Shown: one piece after another, positions 7,898-16,747 of the stretch
Layout of the letters: every line of letters starts with the position of its first letter
How positions within the stretch are numbered: position 1 is the first letter of the stretch
Position numbers and translations under genes: made by a program
Origin: DASUPK01 sp963743575
GTDB lineage: Bacteria > Actinomycetota > Thermoleophilia > Solirubrobacterales > 70-9
Direction of reading: 5' to 3'
Assembly: GCA_963743575.1 (NCBI GenBank)
Contig: CAVUQC010000007.1
Location: 1,426,001 to 1,490,000 of the forward strand
Length of the DNA: 64,000 nt
Notes under the pieces: generated by a model
The model's input: only the letters and a program-made list of their open reading frames with translations
Database searches by the model: none
Told to the model about the DNA's origin: nothing

Positions 7898-9267
7898 CCG
7901 GCGAGAACCTTCTTCTTCTCCTCACGGAACTCGGCTGCCGTCAGCACACCCTTCTCCTTCAGGTCGCCGAGCTTCTCGAGGCGCTCGAGCTTCGCATCGT
8001 CCGGATGCTTGTCGTCCGAGCCGAGCTCCCGGATCGCCGAGCCCATGCGCCGCCCGGCCTCGTTCCTCGCCCGCCGCGCCCGCCGGCGCATTCCGGCGAA
8101 CCAATCGCCCTGCTTGGCGTCCGGGAACTCTCGCCGCGTGGTCCTCCTGAGCTTCTCGATGCCGGCAGCGGCCAGCGCGATCAGGAGCAGTGTCACGGCG
8201 AGCTGGCGGGTGCCGCTGGGGGGCCAGACGATCAGGACGAGCAGCGCGAGAGCCCCGAGGACGGACCAGACGATTCCCGGTCTGTCACGCAGAGTCGGGG
8301 CAAGAGCCTGGCGGATGCTGACCGCACCGTTGTGCGGCGACGCGAGGTAGGACGCGATCACGAACAGAATCCCGTAGATGATCACGCTGGAGGCGATGCT
8401 GTGGAGCAGCGACGTGCCGATGTCCCACGCGTGCTGTGCGGGAACGCGGGCGTCCTCGGTCTTCGCGAGCGAGTCGACGAACGGCCCCTTGAGAATTGCT
8501 CGCACCGCGATCGCCGCCAGGCCCGCAGCGATCAGACCGAGGCCGTAGCCAAGGACGATGACCCAGTCGCGGCCCTTGCCGAGCCACATCGCCAGGACGA
8601 ACAGAGCCAGCGAGCCGATCGTGAAGAACCAGGCGAGGCCGTTGAGGAGGTTGGTGACGGTCCGTGCCGTGTCGAGCTCCTGAGAGTCCGCGACCTCCAG
8701 CTGTCCGAAGCCCGGCTTCAGGTGTCCCGTCTGCTCGCCCTTGGTGATCGCGTTGGCGACCTCCTTCTTGAAGCCGAGGCGGTCGGCGAGCTGGTAGACG
8801 ATCGGCCTGAGGTCGAGAACGACCTTGCCGTTTTGGCTCGAGACCGCCTGGCTCTTGTCCTCGAGGATGGCCACCAGCTGGGTATGCGCGACGCGGTTGG
8901 CGTCCTGCCAGAGGCTCTGAACCCGCTGCGATTGGAAGGCCCGGATAGCCGCGCGAGTGGCGACCTCGCGAACCCCGGCGGAGACGGGGGATGCCACCTG
9001 CTGGAGATCGGGGGGCAGCTGCTTCTTGATCAGCTGCGTGACGTTGACGTTCGCGTAGAGCTGGTCGACCGAATAGGTCGCGACGGCGTCCGAGATCTCC
9101 TTGTCCTCGAGCAGACGGCCGCTCGTGTGGACCCACTGATTCGTGTCGAGCAGCTGACGGTCGATCCAGCTGGTGAAGATCGCCAGGAACGCGAGGATCG
9201 ACGCCAGGATGACGAGGATGCGGACCTTGACCCGGTGGCGCATCTCCGGCGGTTGAGTCGACGCCAT
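7894..9267 (-). CDS. Membrane protein with C-terminal SHOCT domain
   Basis: 457 residues from the ATG at 9267. One membrane segment lies near the N-terminus (VRILVILASILAFLAIF), followed by an extracytoplasmic stretch of about 180 residues rich in charged and helical sequence. Four or five further membrane segments come next (SLALFVLAMWLG; VIVLGYGLGLIAAGLAAIAV; SVIIYGILFVIASYL; VWSVLGALALLVLIVW; and the next). The last 30 residues form a SHOCT motif (KLERLEKLGDLKEKGVLTAAEF). A longer upstream frame would run into the neighbouring dehydrogenase gene and was not used. No enzymatic motif is visible. SHOCT domains are short oligomerisation modules, so function remains unknown. Confidence 0.82.
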   Translation of the reverse strand: MASTQPPEMRHRVKVRILVILASILAFLAIFTSWIDRQLLDTNQWVHTSGRLLEDKEISDAVATYSVDQLYANVNVTQLIKKQLPPDLQQVASPVSAGVREVATRAAIRAFQSQRVQSLWQDANRVAHTQLVAILEDKSQAVSSQNGKVVLDLRPIVYQLADRLGFKKEVANAITKGEQTGHLKPGFGQLEVADSQELDTARTVTNLLNGLAWFFTIGSLALFVLAMWLGKGRDWVIVLGYGLGLIAAGLAAIAVRAILKGPFVDSLAKTEDARVPAQHAWDIGTSLLHSIASSVIIYGILFVIASYLASPHNGAVSIRQALAPTLRDRPGIVWSVLGALALLVLIVWPPSGTRQLAVTLLLIALAAAGIEKLRRTTRREFPDAKQGDWFAGMRRRARRARNEAGRRMGSAIRELGSDDKHPDDAKLERLEKLGDLKEKGVLTAAEFREEKKKVLAG

Positions 9268-9347
9268 TCGACCCTGGACCTTACGAACGGTCCCGGTCGC
9301 AGTCTGTTCGTGGCGGTGGTTTTGTGGCCGCCGTTTATGGCGAAGCG

Positions 9348-10244
9348 CTAGGCCGGTACGGCTTCGAGTTGCTCTTCGACCCACTTGGTCGAGGCGATGT
9401 GGCGCTTCATGCCGAGTTCCTTCGGCGAGAAGCCGAGTGCGAGGCCGACGAGCTGGGGGAGGTGCAGGACGGCCAGGCCGAGGTCGCGGTTGACGACCCT
9501 GGCAGCCTCCGGCTGCTGAAGGTCAAGATTGAGGTGGCAGAGGGGGCAGGGCGTCACCAGGCAGTCGGCGCCCGCGTCGAGCGCGTCGCCGATGTGGGTG
9601 CCGGCCTGCCGCAGCGAGACCTCCCGGGCCATGGTGATGACCGGGAAGCCGCAGCACTTCCGGGCGCCGTCGTACTCGACGACCTGCCCGCCGAGCGCCT
9701 CGATCACACGGCCGAGATAGAGGTCGCGCTCCGGGTGCTCCTCGTAGCCGAGCCGGTGCTTCGGCCGGAGGATGTAGCAGCCGTAGAAGGGCCCGACCTT
9801 CAGTCCGCCGAGGGGACGCTGCACCTGCTCCTTGAGCTTGTCCAGGCCGTAGTCCTCGACCAGCACCCAGAGGAAGTTCTTGTTGGAGAAGCCCTCCGGA
9901 TCGTAGGAGAGCCCCTCCTCGGAAAGGGTCTCGTTGATGTGGGTGCGGTACTCGGAGTCGCGCAGCCGCTGCTGGCACTCGGACTGGGCGCCCTGGCAGG
10001 TGGAGCAGATGTTCATCATCGGCAGGCCCGTCTGCTGGGCGAGCGCGAAGGTGCGGGCGTTCAGCGTGTCGGCGAGCTCCTGGTTGTGCTCGGCGATCAC
10101 TCCGGCGCCGCAGCAGTTGGCGCGATCGAGCTCGACCAGCTCGATGCCCAGGCGATCGGCGACCAGGGCCACCGATCCGTGCAACTCGGTGGTGAAGCCG
10201 CGGCTGACACAGCCCGGCCAGTAGGCCATCTTCAGGTCGGTCAC
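9348..10244 (-). CDS. CCG-domain (HdrB/SdhE-like) subunit of succinate dehydrogenase
   Basis: This 298-residue protein has two cysteine-rich CCG domains: NCCGAG with CSTCQGAQ in the first half and KCCGFP with TPCPLCHLNLD in the second. These are the hallmarks of heterodisulfide reductase subunit B and of SdhE-type (class E) subunits of succinate:quinone reductase. The GTG start at 10244 overlaps the sdhB stop in GTGA, so it is the third gene of the sdhA-sdhB operon. In class E enzymes this subunit replaces cytochrome b anchors and associates peripherally with the membrane. I see no hydrophobic anchor in it and no other anchor gene alongside. Confidence 0.88.
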   Translation of the reverse strand: MTDLKMAYWPGCVSRGFTTELHGSVALVADRLGIELVELDRANCCGAGVIAEHNQELADTLNARTFALAQQTGLPMMNICSTCQGAQSECQQRLRDSEYRTHINETLSEEGLSYDPEGFSNKNFLWVLVEDYGLDKLKEQVQRPLGGLKVGPFYGCYILRPKHRLGYEEHPERDLYLGRVIEALGGQVVEYDGARKCCGFPVITMAREVSLRQAGTHIGDALDAGADCLVTPCPLCHLNLDLQQPEAARVVNRDLGLAVLHLPQLVGLALGFSPKELGMKRHIASTKWVEEQLEAVPA

Positions 10245-11392
10245 GATTCTCCTTCGTCGGACTCCGGCAGGATCTCCGCTTCGGGCACCGCGTCGGCCTC
10301 GGGGACGCTCTCGTCCGCATCCGCCTCCTCGCCGCGGATGTACAGGTTGAGCTCGATGCCGTGCTCCTCGGTGTGCGCGTAGATCCGCTTGACCTGGTTC
10401 TGGGCGTCGCCGGGCAGCTTGGGGTGCACGCCCGGGATGAGTTTGGGCACCGAGCGCATCTTGCCGCTCTTGATGCCGCGGAGCGCGGTCGGGAGCGACT
10501 CCAGCAGAGCCTTGATTCCGGCAGGCTTCGGCATGAGCTTGCCCTTGACCCCGGGCGCGTATGACTCCTGCTGGAGCAGCGCCTCGTCGAGGGTCCCCTT
10601 CTTCTCGATGATCTTGGTGAAGGCGATCTCGTGGTTGTGGCCGTTGTTCTGGTCCACGATGCCCTCGCCGCCGGCGGCGCGCCGCAGTCGCATGATCTGA
10701 TCCATCGGCGCCACGCCCTTCGGGCAGGCGTCGATGCACGAGAAGCAGTGGGTGCAGTCGTAGATCCCGTGTGGGTCCTGGGCGAGGTCGTTGAGGCGCT
10801 CCTTGGTCTCGGCGTCGCGCGGATCCCCGACGAAGCGGTAGGCCTTCGCCAGGGCGGCGGGGCCGATGAAGTCAGGGTCCGCCTCCATCGAGAGACAGGC
10901 GGACACGCAGGCTCCGCACTGGATGCAGGCCATGGACTGGGTGATGTCGATCATCGACTCAGGCGGGACGACGTACTCGCGCTCCGGCGGGTCGCCCTCG
11001 GGCAGGAGCCACGGCGTGACCCGGCGGATCTTGGTCCAGTGGGTCGACTCCATGTCGGTCACCAGGTCCTTGATCACCGGCATGTTTCCCATGGGCTCGA
11101 CGACGATCGGCTCGCCGCCGCCGTTCTCGCGGTTGGCGAACTCGGAAGCCTCGCCGATCATCGTCTTGCAGGCGAGACCCGACTGGCCGTTGATCTTCAT
11201 GCCGCAGGAGCCGCAGATCGCCGCGCGGCAGGAGCACCGGACGGCGAGCGAGCCGTCATCGCGATCCTTCGCCTGCAGGAGCCCGTCCAGGACGGAGAGC
11301 GTGGGATCGAGGTCGACGTCAAAGGTCTCCCAGTAGGGACCCTCGGCCTCCTCGGGCTGGAAGCGCCTGACTTTCAAAGTGAATTCAGCCAC
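10241..11392 (-). CDS. sdhB: Succinate dehydrogenase/fumarate reductase iron-sulfur subunit
   Basis: 383 residues. The N-terminal plant-type ferredoxin domain has CSCRAAICGSCG and a later Cys (GLAC) for the [2Fe-2S] cluster. The C-terminal domain has CIQCGACVSAC and CTHCFSCIDACPKG for the other clusters. It passes electrons from the SdhA flavin towards quinone. It is about 120 residues longer than ordinary SdhB because of a C-terminal extension after ~residue 260 that ends in an acidic stretch (EADADESVPEADAV). This extension occurs in SdhB partners of CCG subunits, but I have not compared it. The gene lies between sdhA and the CCG gene and overlaps the latter by four bases. Confidence 0.93.
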   Translation of the reverse strand: MAEFTLKVRRFQPEEAEGPYWETFDVDLDPTLSVLDGLLQAKDRDDGSLAVRCSCRAAICGSCGMKINGQSGLACKTMIGEASEFANRENGGGEPIVVEPMGNMPVIKDLVTDMESTHWTKIRRVTPWLLPEGDPPEREYVVPPESMIDITQSMACIQCGACVSACLSMEADPDFIGPAALAKAYRFVGDPRDAETKERLNDLAQDPHGIYDCTHCFSCIDACPKGVAPMDQIMRLRRAAGGEGIVDQNNGHNHEIAFTKIIEKKGTLDEALLQQESYAPGVKGKLMPKPAGIKALLESLPTALRGIKSGKMRSVPKLIPGVHPKLPGDAQNQVKRIYAHTEEHGIELNLYIRGEEADADESVPEADAVPEAEILPESDEGES

Positions 11393-11406
11393 GTCTAAAA
11401 CCTACT

Positions 11407-11465
11407 GGGGTCAGGTCTTGCATACGACAACGCCGATCCTGATGTGGCATGCAAGACCTGACCCC
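11407..11465. repeat. 17-bp perfect inverted repeat inside the sdh operon
   Basis: The left arm GGGGTCAGGTCTTGCAT (11407-11423) is the exact reverse complement of the right arm at 11449-11465, with a 25-base loop. It fills most of the 82-base gap between sdhA and sdhB. The arm begins with GGGGTCAG, as do the shorter palindromes at 25.5, 35.8 and 41.5 kb. In RNA it would form a very stable hairpin between two cistrons. Confidence 0.85.
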
Positions 11466-11474
11466 GGGTGTTCA

Positions 11475-13163
11475 TCAGTAGGTCCGCTCCTGCGGCTCCC
11501 ATTGGGTGATGGTCACCTCGGAGTAGCTGATCTCGGGCCCGTCGTCGGTTCGAGTCAGGTCGATGTGGTTGAGCCACTCCTCGTCGTTGCGCTCGGGGAA
11601 GTCGGTTCGGAACTGGGCTCCGCGGCTCTCGGTGCGGTGGATCGCCCCCACGCAGGTGCACTCGGCGCAGTCGAGCATGTACTCGAGCTCGATCGCCGCG
11701 AGCACGTCCTGGTTGAAGACCTGGCCCTTGTCGTCGACGTAGGCGCTCTTGGCCTCCTCCTTGAGGCGCTTCACCGTCTCCAGCGCCTGGTCGAGGCCCT
11801 CGGCGTCGCGGAAGACGGCCACGTGCTTGTCCATCGTCTCGCCCATCTCCTTGCGGATCTCCGAGACGCGCCGGCCTGACCCCTTCTCGCGGCCAAGGAT
11901 CTCGGCGATCCGGGCCTCATCGGCGTCCTGGGCGGAGTGGGACGGATGGACCTGCTCGCGGCCCTTGGCGCGCTCCGCCGCATCCACGCCCGAGCGGCGC
12001 CCGAAGATCAGGGTGTCGAGGAGCGAGTTGGCGCCCAGGCGATTGCCGCCGTGGACCGAGACGCAGGCGACCTCGCCGGCGGCGTACAGGCCCGGGACGT
12101 TGGTGCGTCCCTCGGTGTCGGTCTTGATTCCGCCCATCGTGTAGTGGTTGCCCGGCTTGATGTGGATCGGCTCCTTGGTGATGTCCACCCCGGCGAAGTC
12201 ACGACCGACGAGGACGATCTCGCGCAGCGCCTCGTGAATCCGCTTGCGCGGCACCACGGTGATATCGAGGGCGACCGTGCCGTCGGGGAAGCCGCGGCCC
12301 TCGTTGATCTCGGTCTGCTCCGCGCGGGAGACCACGTCACGGGACGCCAGCTCCATCTTGTTCGGCGCGTACTTCTCCATGAAACGCTCGCCGTTGGCGT
12401 TCAGCAGGTGCGCTCCCTCGCCGCGTGCGCCCTCGGTGATCAGGAAGCCCTTGCCGGCCAGGGTCGTCGGGTGGTACTGGATCATCTCCATGTCCATCAG
12501 CGTCGCCCCGACGCGGTAGGCCTGCGCCATCCCGTCGCCGGTGCAGATCAGCGCGTTGGTGGTCGGCTGCCAGACCTGCCCGTTCCCGCCAGTGGCGAGG
12601 ATCACGGCCTTGGCGCCGAAGTGAGCCATCGAGCCGTCGCGGACGTTGCGGCAGATCGCGCCGACGCAGTTGCCGTCGTCATCCATCGCGAGGCTGGTGG
12701 TGAAGTACTCCTCGTAGCGAGCGACGTCCTCGGAGTACTTCATGAGCTGCTCGTAGAGGACGTGCATGATCGCCTGGCCCGTGATGTCCGCGACGTAGTA
12801 GGTGCGGGCGGCCGAGGCGCCTCCGAAGGCGCGGGTGCCGAGCATGCCCTCCTCGTTGCGGTGGAAGGTGACGCCGAGGTGCTCGAGGTGGAGGAGCTCA
12901 TCCGGCGCGGCCTTGCACATGATCTCGACCGCGTCCTGGTCGGCGAGGTAGTCCGACCCCTTGATGGTGTCGAAGGCGTGCGACTCCCAGCTGTCGTCCT
13001 CCTGGAGCGCGGCGTTGATGCCGCCCTGCGCCGCGTTGGAGTGCGAGCGCACGGGGTGGACCTTGCTGATGATGCCCACGGAGACGCCCTGCTCAGCAGC
13101 GGCAAGCGCGGCCCGCTGTCCCGCGAGGCCCGCTCCGATCACCAGTACGTCGTGGTCCGGCAC
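11475..13163 (-). CDS. sdhA: Succinate dehydrogenase/fumarate reductase flavoprotein subunit
   Basis: 562 residues. It has an FAD-binding GAGLAGQRAALAA near the N-terminus, the flavin-attachment region RSHSNAAQGGINAAL (His for covalent FAD) and the active-site loop HYTMGGI. SVHGGNRLGANSLLD follows, then a C-terminal domain with the YMLDCAECT segment. It oxidises succinate to fumarate in the TCA cycle and donates electrons to SdhB. The GTG start at 13163 has TAGGAT (13171-13176 on the other strand) seven bases upstream, so the operon probably begins with a leaderless message. It is first of three genes, with a strong hairpin after its stop. Confidence 0.95.
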   Translation of the reverse strand: MPDHDVLVIGAGLAGQRAALAAAEQGVSVGIISKVHPVRSHSNAAQGGINAALQEDDSWESHAFDTIKGSDYLADQDAVEIMCKAAPDELLHLEHLGVTFHRNEEGMLGTRAFGGASAARTYYVADITGQAIMHVLYEQLMKYSEDVARYEEYFTTSLAMDDDGNCVGAICRNVRDGSMAHFGAKAVILATGGNGQVWQPTTNALICTGDGMAQAYRVGATLMDMEMIQYHPTTLAGKGFLITEGARGEGAHLLNANGERFMEKYAPNKMELASRDVVSRAEQTEINEGRGFPDGTVALDITVVPRKRIHEALREIVLVGRDFAGVDITKEPIHIKPGNHYTMGGIKTDTEGRTNVPGLYAAGEVACVSVHGGNRLGANSLLDTLIFGRRSGVDAAERAKGREQVHPSHSAQDADEARIAEILGREKGSGRRVSEIRKEMGETMDKHVAVFRDAEGLDQALETVKRLKEEAKSAYVDDKGQVFNQDVLAAIELEYMLDCAECTCVGAIHRTESRGAQFRTDFPERNDEEWLNHIDLTRTDDGPEISYSEVTITQWEPQERTY

Positions 13164-13205
13164 GAAACCGATCCTATATAGGAGCGATTCCGGAGTCCTG
13201 CGCCG

Positions 13206-13916
13206 CTAGCGCTTCTTCTTGCACTTCTTGGCGGCGACAGCGCTGCGCTTGTGCTTCTTGGCCTTCTTGCACTTCTTCTTGGGCACAGGCGCCGGGGTCG
13301 GGGTCGCCGCGGGGGGAGGCTGCTGGGTCGTCGCCGGGGCTGGGTTGACCGTCGTGTCGCCCGTCCCGCAGCAGAATATGGTCGGGCCGCCACCGTTGTG
13401 CTCCGCTCTGACGATGGCGATCTGGTCGGTTTGGGTCCCGTCCTCTCCCTGGGTGTCGATCGTCGGCACGGCCAGCGCCGTGTAGGTGAAGGTGATCGCG
13501 CAGGTCGCGTTGACGAGCATGTCCGGGATCGCGACCGACGGGGTGAAATCGAGCGACCCCTGGAACGGCGCCGCGTTGCTCGTCGTCACGTTGAATGTGG
13601 TCCCGGCACAAGCCGTCCCGGTCACACCGGTCCCGGTGCCGATCGAGAAGATCCCGGGCTCACGGTCAGTGCAAGGCGGTTGCTGGCCGGGATTCCGGCA
13701 CGACGGCTCGAGCACGACCCGGTCGACGGAGTCCGCGTCCTCGTTCACGGTGGAGTCGTTCGTGAACGAGAGGGTTCCGGTGCCGGATGACCCGACGGCG
13801 ATCGGATCCGACGTGAAGTCGATCTGCGCGTCCATGAGGAAGGTCGCATGCGCGGCCGGCGCTGCCGTCAGGCAGACGACCGTCGTCGAGATCAGGATTC
13901 CCACCCTGCGCTTCAC
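13206..13916 (-). CDS. Secreted protein with class II Lys/Cys tail
   Basis: 236 residues. Residues 1-24 form a signal peptide (MKRR, hydrophobic core, AAHA|T). The mature part is beta-rich, with several cysteines including CCGTGD, and resembles choice-of-anchor type exoprotein domains (GTGTLSFTNDST, DFTPSV). A proline/threonine linker (PPPAATPTPAPVP) then leads to a basic tail: KKKCKKAKK, RSAVAAKK, second Cys, KKKR. The tail is almost identical to that of the next gene (13939-15936). No catalytic motif is seen. It is the last gene of a same-strand run of three tail proteins, 22 bases after the previous stop. Surface location is inferred. Confidence 0.82.
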   Translation of the reverse strand: MKRRVGILISTTVVCLTAAPAAHATFLMDAQIDFTSDPIAVGSSGTGTLSFTNDSTVNEDADSVDRVVLEPSCRNPGQQPPCTDREPGIFSIGTGTGVTGTACAGTTFNVTTSNAAPFQGSLDFTPSVAIPDMLVNATCAITFTYTALAVPTIDTQGEDGTQTDQIAIVRAEHNGGGPTIFCCGTGDTTVNPAPATTQQPPPAATPTPAPVPKKKCKKAKKHKRSAVAAKKCKKKR

Positions 13917-13938
13917 CGCCGTGATTCCTTTCGTTGGG

Positions 13939-15936
13939 TTACTTGCGCTTCTTCTTGCACTTCTTGGCGGCGACGGCGCTGCGCTTCTTCGCCTTCTTGC
14001 ACTTCTTCTTCGGAGCCACGGTGGGGGCGGGAGCGGGGGGTGTCTGCACGGCCCCGCCGCTCAGCTCGAAGCTCGCGGTCACGTTCCTGGTGGCCGTGTT
14101 CATGCTGACCGTGCACTGGTTGCCGCTCGTGGAGTCGCAGCCCTGCCACACCGCGAATCGCGAGCCCGCTGCGGGTGTGGCGGTGAGGACGACCGAAGTC
14201 CCCGACGCGAAGGTCGAGGTGCAGGTGGCGCCGCAGTTGATGGCGGGAGGAACGCTGGTGACGGTCCCCGACCCGGCGCCGGACTTGCTGACGGAGAGAT
14301 CGCTGGTCGTGCTGATGTCTAGGCCCCAGCCGCCGTAGATCTTGCCCGCGGTGTCCTTCGCATTCAGGTTGTCGTCGTTGACCCAGAGCTTCCAGGTCCC
14401 GTTCGGGTCGTCTCCGTTGAATGTGCTGAGCGCGCTGGGGAAGCTGGTGCCGAACGGCCCGGGTGAGTTGCCTTCGGTGGTGCTCTCGTTGGGGTCGGTC
14501 ACGTTCGTCGGCTTGAACATCCCCGAGACCAGCGGGTCGGTGTTGGAGAGCGAGCGGGAGGCCTGGTCGTCCAGCGTGAGCGTGATCCCGTCCGCCGGGT
14601 AGGACTGTTTCGTCCCGGAGGTCTGTGAGCTGACGCCTGAGCCGACGTCGGACATGATCATGGCCGTCTGGCCCGTTGGGCTCTCGAGAATCACGTCCAT
14701 GTCATCGGGGAATGTGTGGCTAATCCCGGTCAGGCGGAGGTTGACGTCCGTGATCGATCCCTGCAGACCCGAAACGTCGATCGAGGCGGGCGTGCTGGGT
14801 GCGCCGACGAGCGGGATCGGGATCGCGCTCGTGTTCGCGAACGCGGGCTGATCAAGGCCGGTCGTGACTCGCCCGACCGTGTTGTCGTTGATCTCGCCGA
14901 ACCAAAGGTTGCCGTCGGCTCCGGCGGTGATGTATTCCGGGGAGGCGTGCGTAGTCGCGTACTCGCCGGTGACGGTCCCTGAGGTCGTCATCCGAGCGAT
15001 CTTGGCTGTGCCGGACTCCGCGATCCAGAGGTTGCCGTCGGGCCCGGCGGCGATTCCCCAAGGGAAGGTGCCGGCTCCGCCGGGAAGGGCGAACTCGGTG
15101 ATGGTCGGGGCTCCCGCGGCGGTCGACGGCGGGATGAGCCTGCCCACCTTGCCGACGCCGTATTCGGTGAACCAAATGTTGCCGTCCGGCCCCAGGGCGA
15201 TGCCCTCTGGATGGGCGCTGCTGCTCAGCCCCGTGTACTCCTTGACGTCGGCGTTGGCTTCCCCGCCTGCGGAGAATTGCGGGGTGAGCCGGGCGATCTT
15301 GTTGGCGGAGAACTCGGCCACCCAGAGGCCATCGCCCGGATTGTTGCTGGTGTCGGTCGGGCCCGCGGCGATCCCCTGCGGATCAGCGTTGCCGGTCAGC
15401 GGGGTCTCGAGGTTGACGATCGGACCTCCATCCGGGGCGGTCTTGGTGGTGTCCACCCGAGGAGTCGAGATGCTGACCTTGTCGTTGCCGGTCGTCAGCG
15501 CTGGGTCGCGCGGCTCAGTTGTCCAGATGTTGCCCTCAGGACCGGTCACCGGGACGAACGGCCAGGCCTGGTTGCCGGCCCCCAGATAGGTGGCTCGATT
15601 CGCACCCGTCGCTGGGATGATCCCGCCGATCGAGTTGAAGGGATCGGTGACGCCGAAGTAGACGTTCCCGTCGGGTCCGTTGGCCATGCCGACCATCGAG
15701 TTGCTGATGGCCGGACTGACCTCGCTGACGATCTGGCTGATGGGGTCGATCGATCCGGCGGTGTCGTTGCCTTGGTCGGCGAACCAGAGTCTGCCGTCCG
15801 AGGCCGCGGTAATCCCCCAAATATTTCCGTTGACGGGGGTATCGAACTCCGTGACAGTCGGAGTCGCAGCGCGGGCCGGAAGCGCCGGAAGCACCACGGC
15901 GAGCGCCACCACCAGCAGTCCGAAGGCGCGTCTCAT
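13939..15936 (-). CDS. Secreted Vgb-like beta-propeller with P-domain and Lys/Cys tail
   Basis: 665 residues. A signal peptide spans ~1-24 (ending PARA|A). A beta-propeller of NHL/virginiamycin-B-lyase-like repeats runs from ~25 to 370; the repeats look like GIAAGPDGNLWIAESG and GIALGPDGNIWFTEYG. A proprotein-convertase P-type domain follows (~375-540; DDMDVILESPTGQ, DPNGTWKLWVNDD, GWGLDI). Then comes a repeat domain of about 70 residues with two Cys pairs (INCGATCTSTF, WQGCDST) that resembles InlB-B/flagellar-new type repeats. It ends with a P-linker and class II K/C tail. The start is the ATG at 15936, overlapping the upstream stop in ATGA. Enzyme activity is unproven; binding or display is equally likely. 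Confidence 0.83.
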   Translation of the reverse strand: MRRAFGLLVVALAVVLPALPARAATPTVTEFDTPVNGNIWGITAASDGRLWFADQGNDTAGSIDPISQIVSEVSPAISNSMVGMANGPDGNVYFGVTDPFNSIGGIIPATGANRATYLGAGNQAWPFVPVTGPEGNIWTTEPRDPALTTGNDKVSISTPRVDTTKTAPDGGPIVNLETPLTGNADPQGIAAGPTDTSNNPGDGLWVAEFSANKIARLTPQFSAGGEANADVKEYTGLSSSAHPEGIALGPDGNIWFTEYGVGKVGRLIPPSTAAGAPTITEFALPGGAGTFPWGIAAGPDGNLWIAESGTAKIARMTTSGTVTGEYATTHASPEYITAGADGNLWFGEINDNTVGRVTTGLDQPAFANTSAIPIPLVGAPSTPASIDVSGLQGSITDVNLRLTGISHTFPDDMDVILESPTGQTAMIMSDVGSGVSSQTSGTKQSYPADGITLTLDDQASRSLSNTDPLVSGMFKPTNVTDPNESTTEGNSPGPFGTSFPSALSTFNGDDPNGTWKLWVNDDNLNAKDTAGKIYGGWGLDISTTSDLSVSKSGAGSGTVTSVPPAINCGATCTSTFASGTSVVLTATPAAGSRFAVWQGCDSTSGNQCTVSMNTATRNVTASFELSGGAVQTPPAPAPTVAPKKKCKKAKKRSAVAAKKCKKKRK

Positions 15937-16691
15937 ACGGGCAGCGCCTGCGCCTTCCGCCTGCACTTCTTGCGGGCCTTCTTCGTCTTCTTCGACTTGC
16001 ACTTCGCGAGCGCGGCGGCTCGCTGGCCGGTCGCCTGAGGCGCCGCGGGCGTCGCGGGCGTCGCGGGCGGCGGCTGGATCTCCAGGTTCAGCGCCCAGCC
16101 CGAGAGATCGAATCCGTGGAAGCTGGCGTTGTCATCGAACATGAAGAGATTCCAGTCCCCGTCGGGTGAGCCTCCGGCAAGGAGCGACAGCGAGTTCAGA
16201 TATGGCCCGGCCGGGCCGCCCTCAGCCGTCAGATTGTCGTCGTCGGGGTTCTCGTAGTTGGTGGGCTTGAAGCTCTCGTCCTCGAAGTCGCCGCACGGCC
16301 CGCCATCGGAGAGGAAGGTCGAGGCGGAATCGTCGAAGGTCCAGTTGTCATCCTCGAGCTCGTTGGGATTGATTCCGCAGGCGTCGGACATCAGCATGAT
16401 CTGCTGGCCGTTCGGCCCCACGATCACGGCGTCGATGTCGTCCGGGCTGGCAGAGCTGAGGCCGATCAGGGTAACCGTTACGTTCGTCACGGTTCCTGGA
16501 ACGCCCGTGACGGGGATGGTCGACGGGTATTCGTTCGCTGGCCCGTTGGTGAGCGCCCCTAGATGCGGGAAGAGGTTGAAGACGTTGACGAAGCTGCGGC
16601 TCTCCGCCCCGGCGGCGGCAGGAACCACCGCACCGACGAACAGCGCTGCAACAACCGCAAAAAGGCAGCGGGCTCCCCGCTTCTCCCTCAT
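15933..16691 (-). CDS. Secreted P-domain protein with class I Lys/Cys tail
   Basis: 252 residues. A signal peptide (MREKRGARCLFAVVAALFVGAV..., 1-29) is followed by one P-type beta-sandwich domain with DDIDAVIVGPNGQ, LSDGGPCGDF and SPDGDWNLFMFDD. The same domain type sits in the downstream protein, to which this gene is coupled by a four-base overlap. Residues from ~210 form a Pro/Ala linker, then TGQRAAAL, KC, eleven mainly basic residues, second Cys and RRKAQALPV. There is no protease domain; P-domains normally accompany subtilases, so here they may bind polymer or protein at the surface. Confidence 0.82.
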   Translation of the reverse strand: MREKRGARCLFAVVAALFVGAVVPAAAGAESRSFVNVFNLFPHLGALTNGPANEYPSTIPVTGVPGTVTNVTVTLIGLSSASPDDIDAVIVGPNGQQIMLMSDACGINPNELEDDNWTFDDSASTFLSDGGPCGDFEDESFKPTNYENPDDDNLTAEGGPAGPYLNSLSLLAGGSPDGDWNLFMFDDNASFHGFDLSGWALNLEIQPPPATPATPAAPQATGQRAAALAKCKSKKTKKARKKCRRKAQALPV

Positions 16692-16747
16692 TCGCTCCGA
16701 CCCTATGCGACGGGTGGAGGTGCTGCCATCCGCAATAAGCCGTAGAG

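Noticed and set aside
8005..9351. Plus-strand open frame opposite the SHOCT membrane protein
   Set aside because: Low-complexity Arg/Glu/Asp-rich antisense translation; the minus strand encodes clear membrane helices and a SHOCT motif.
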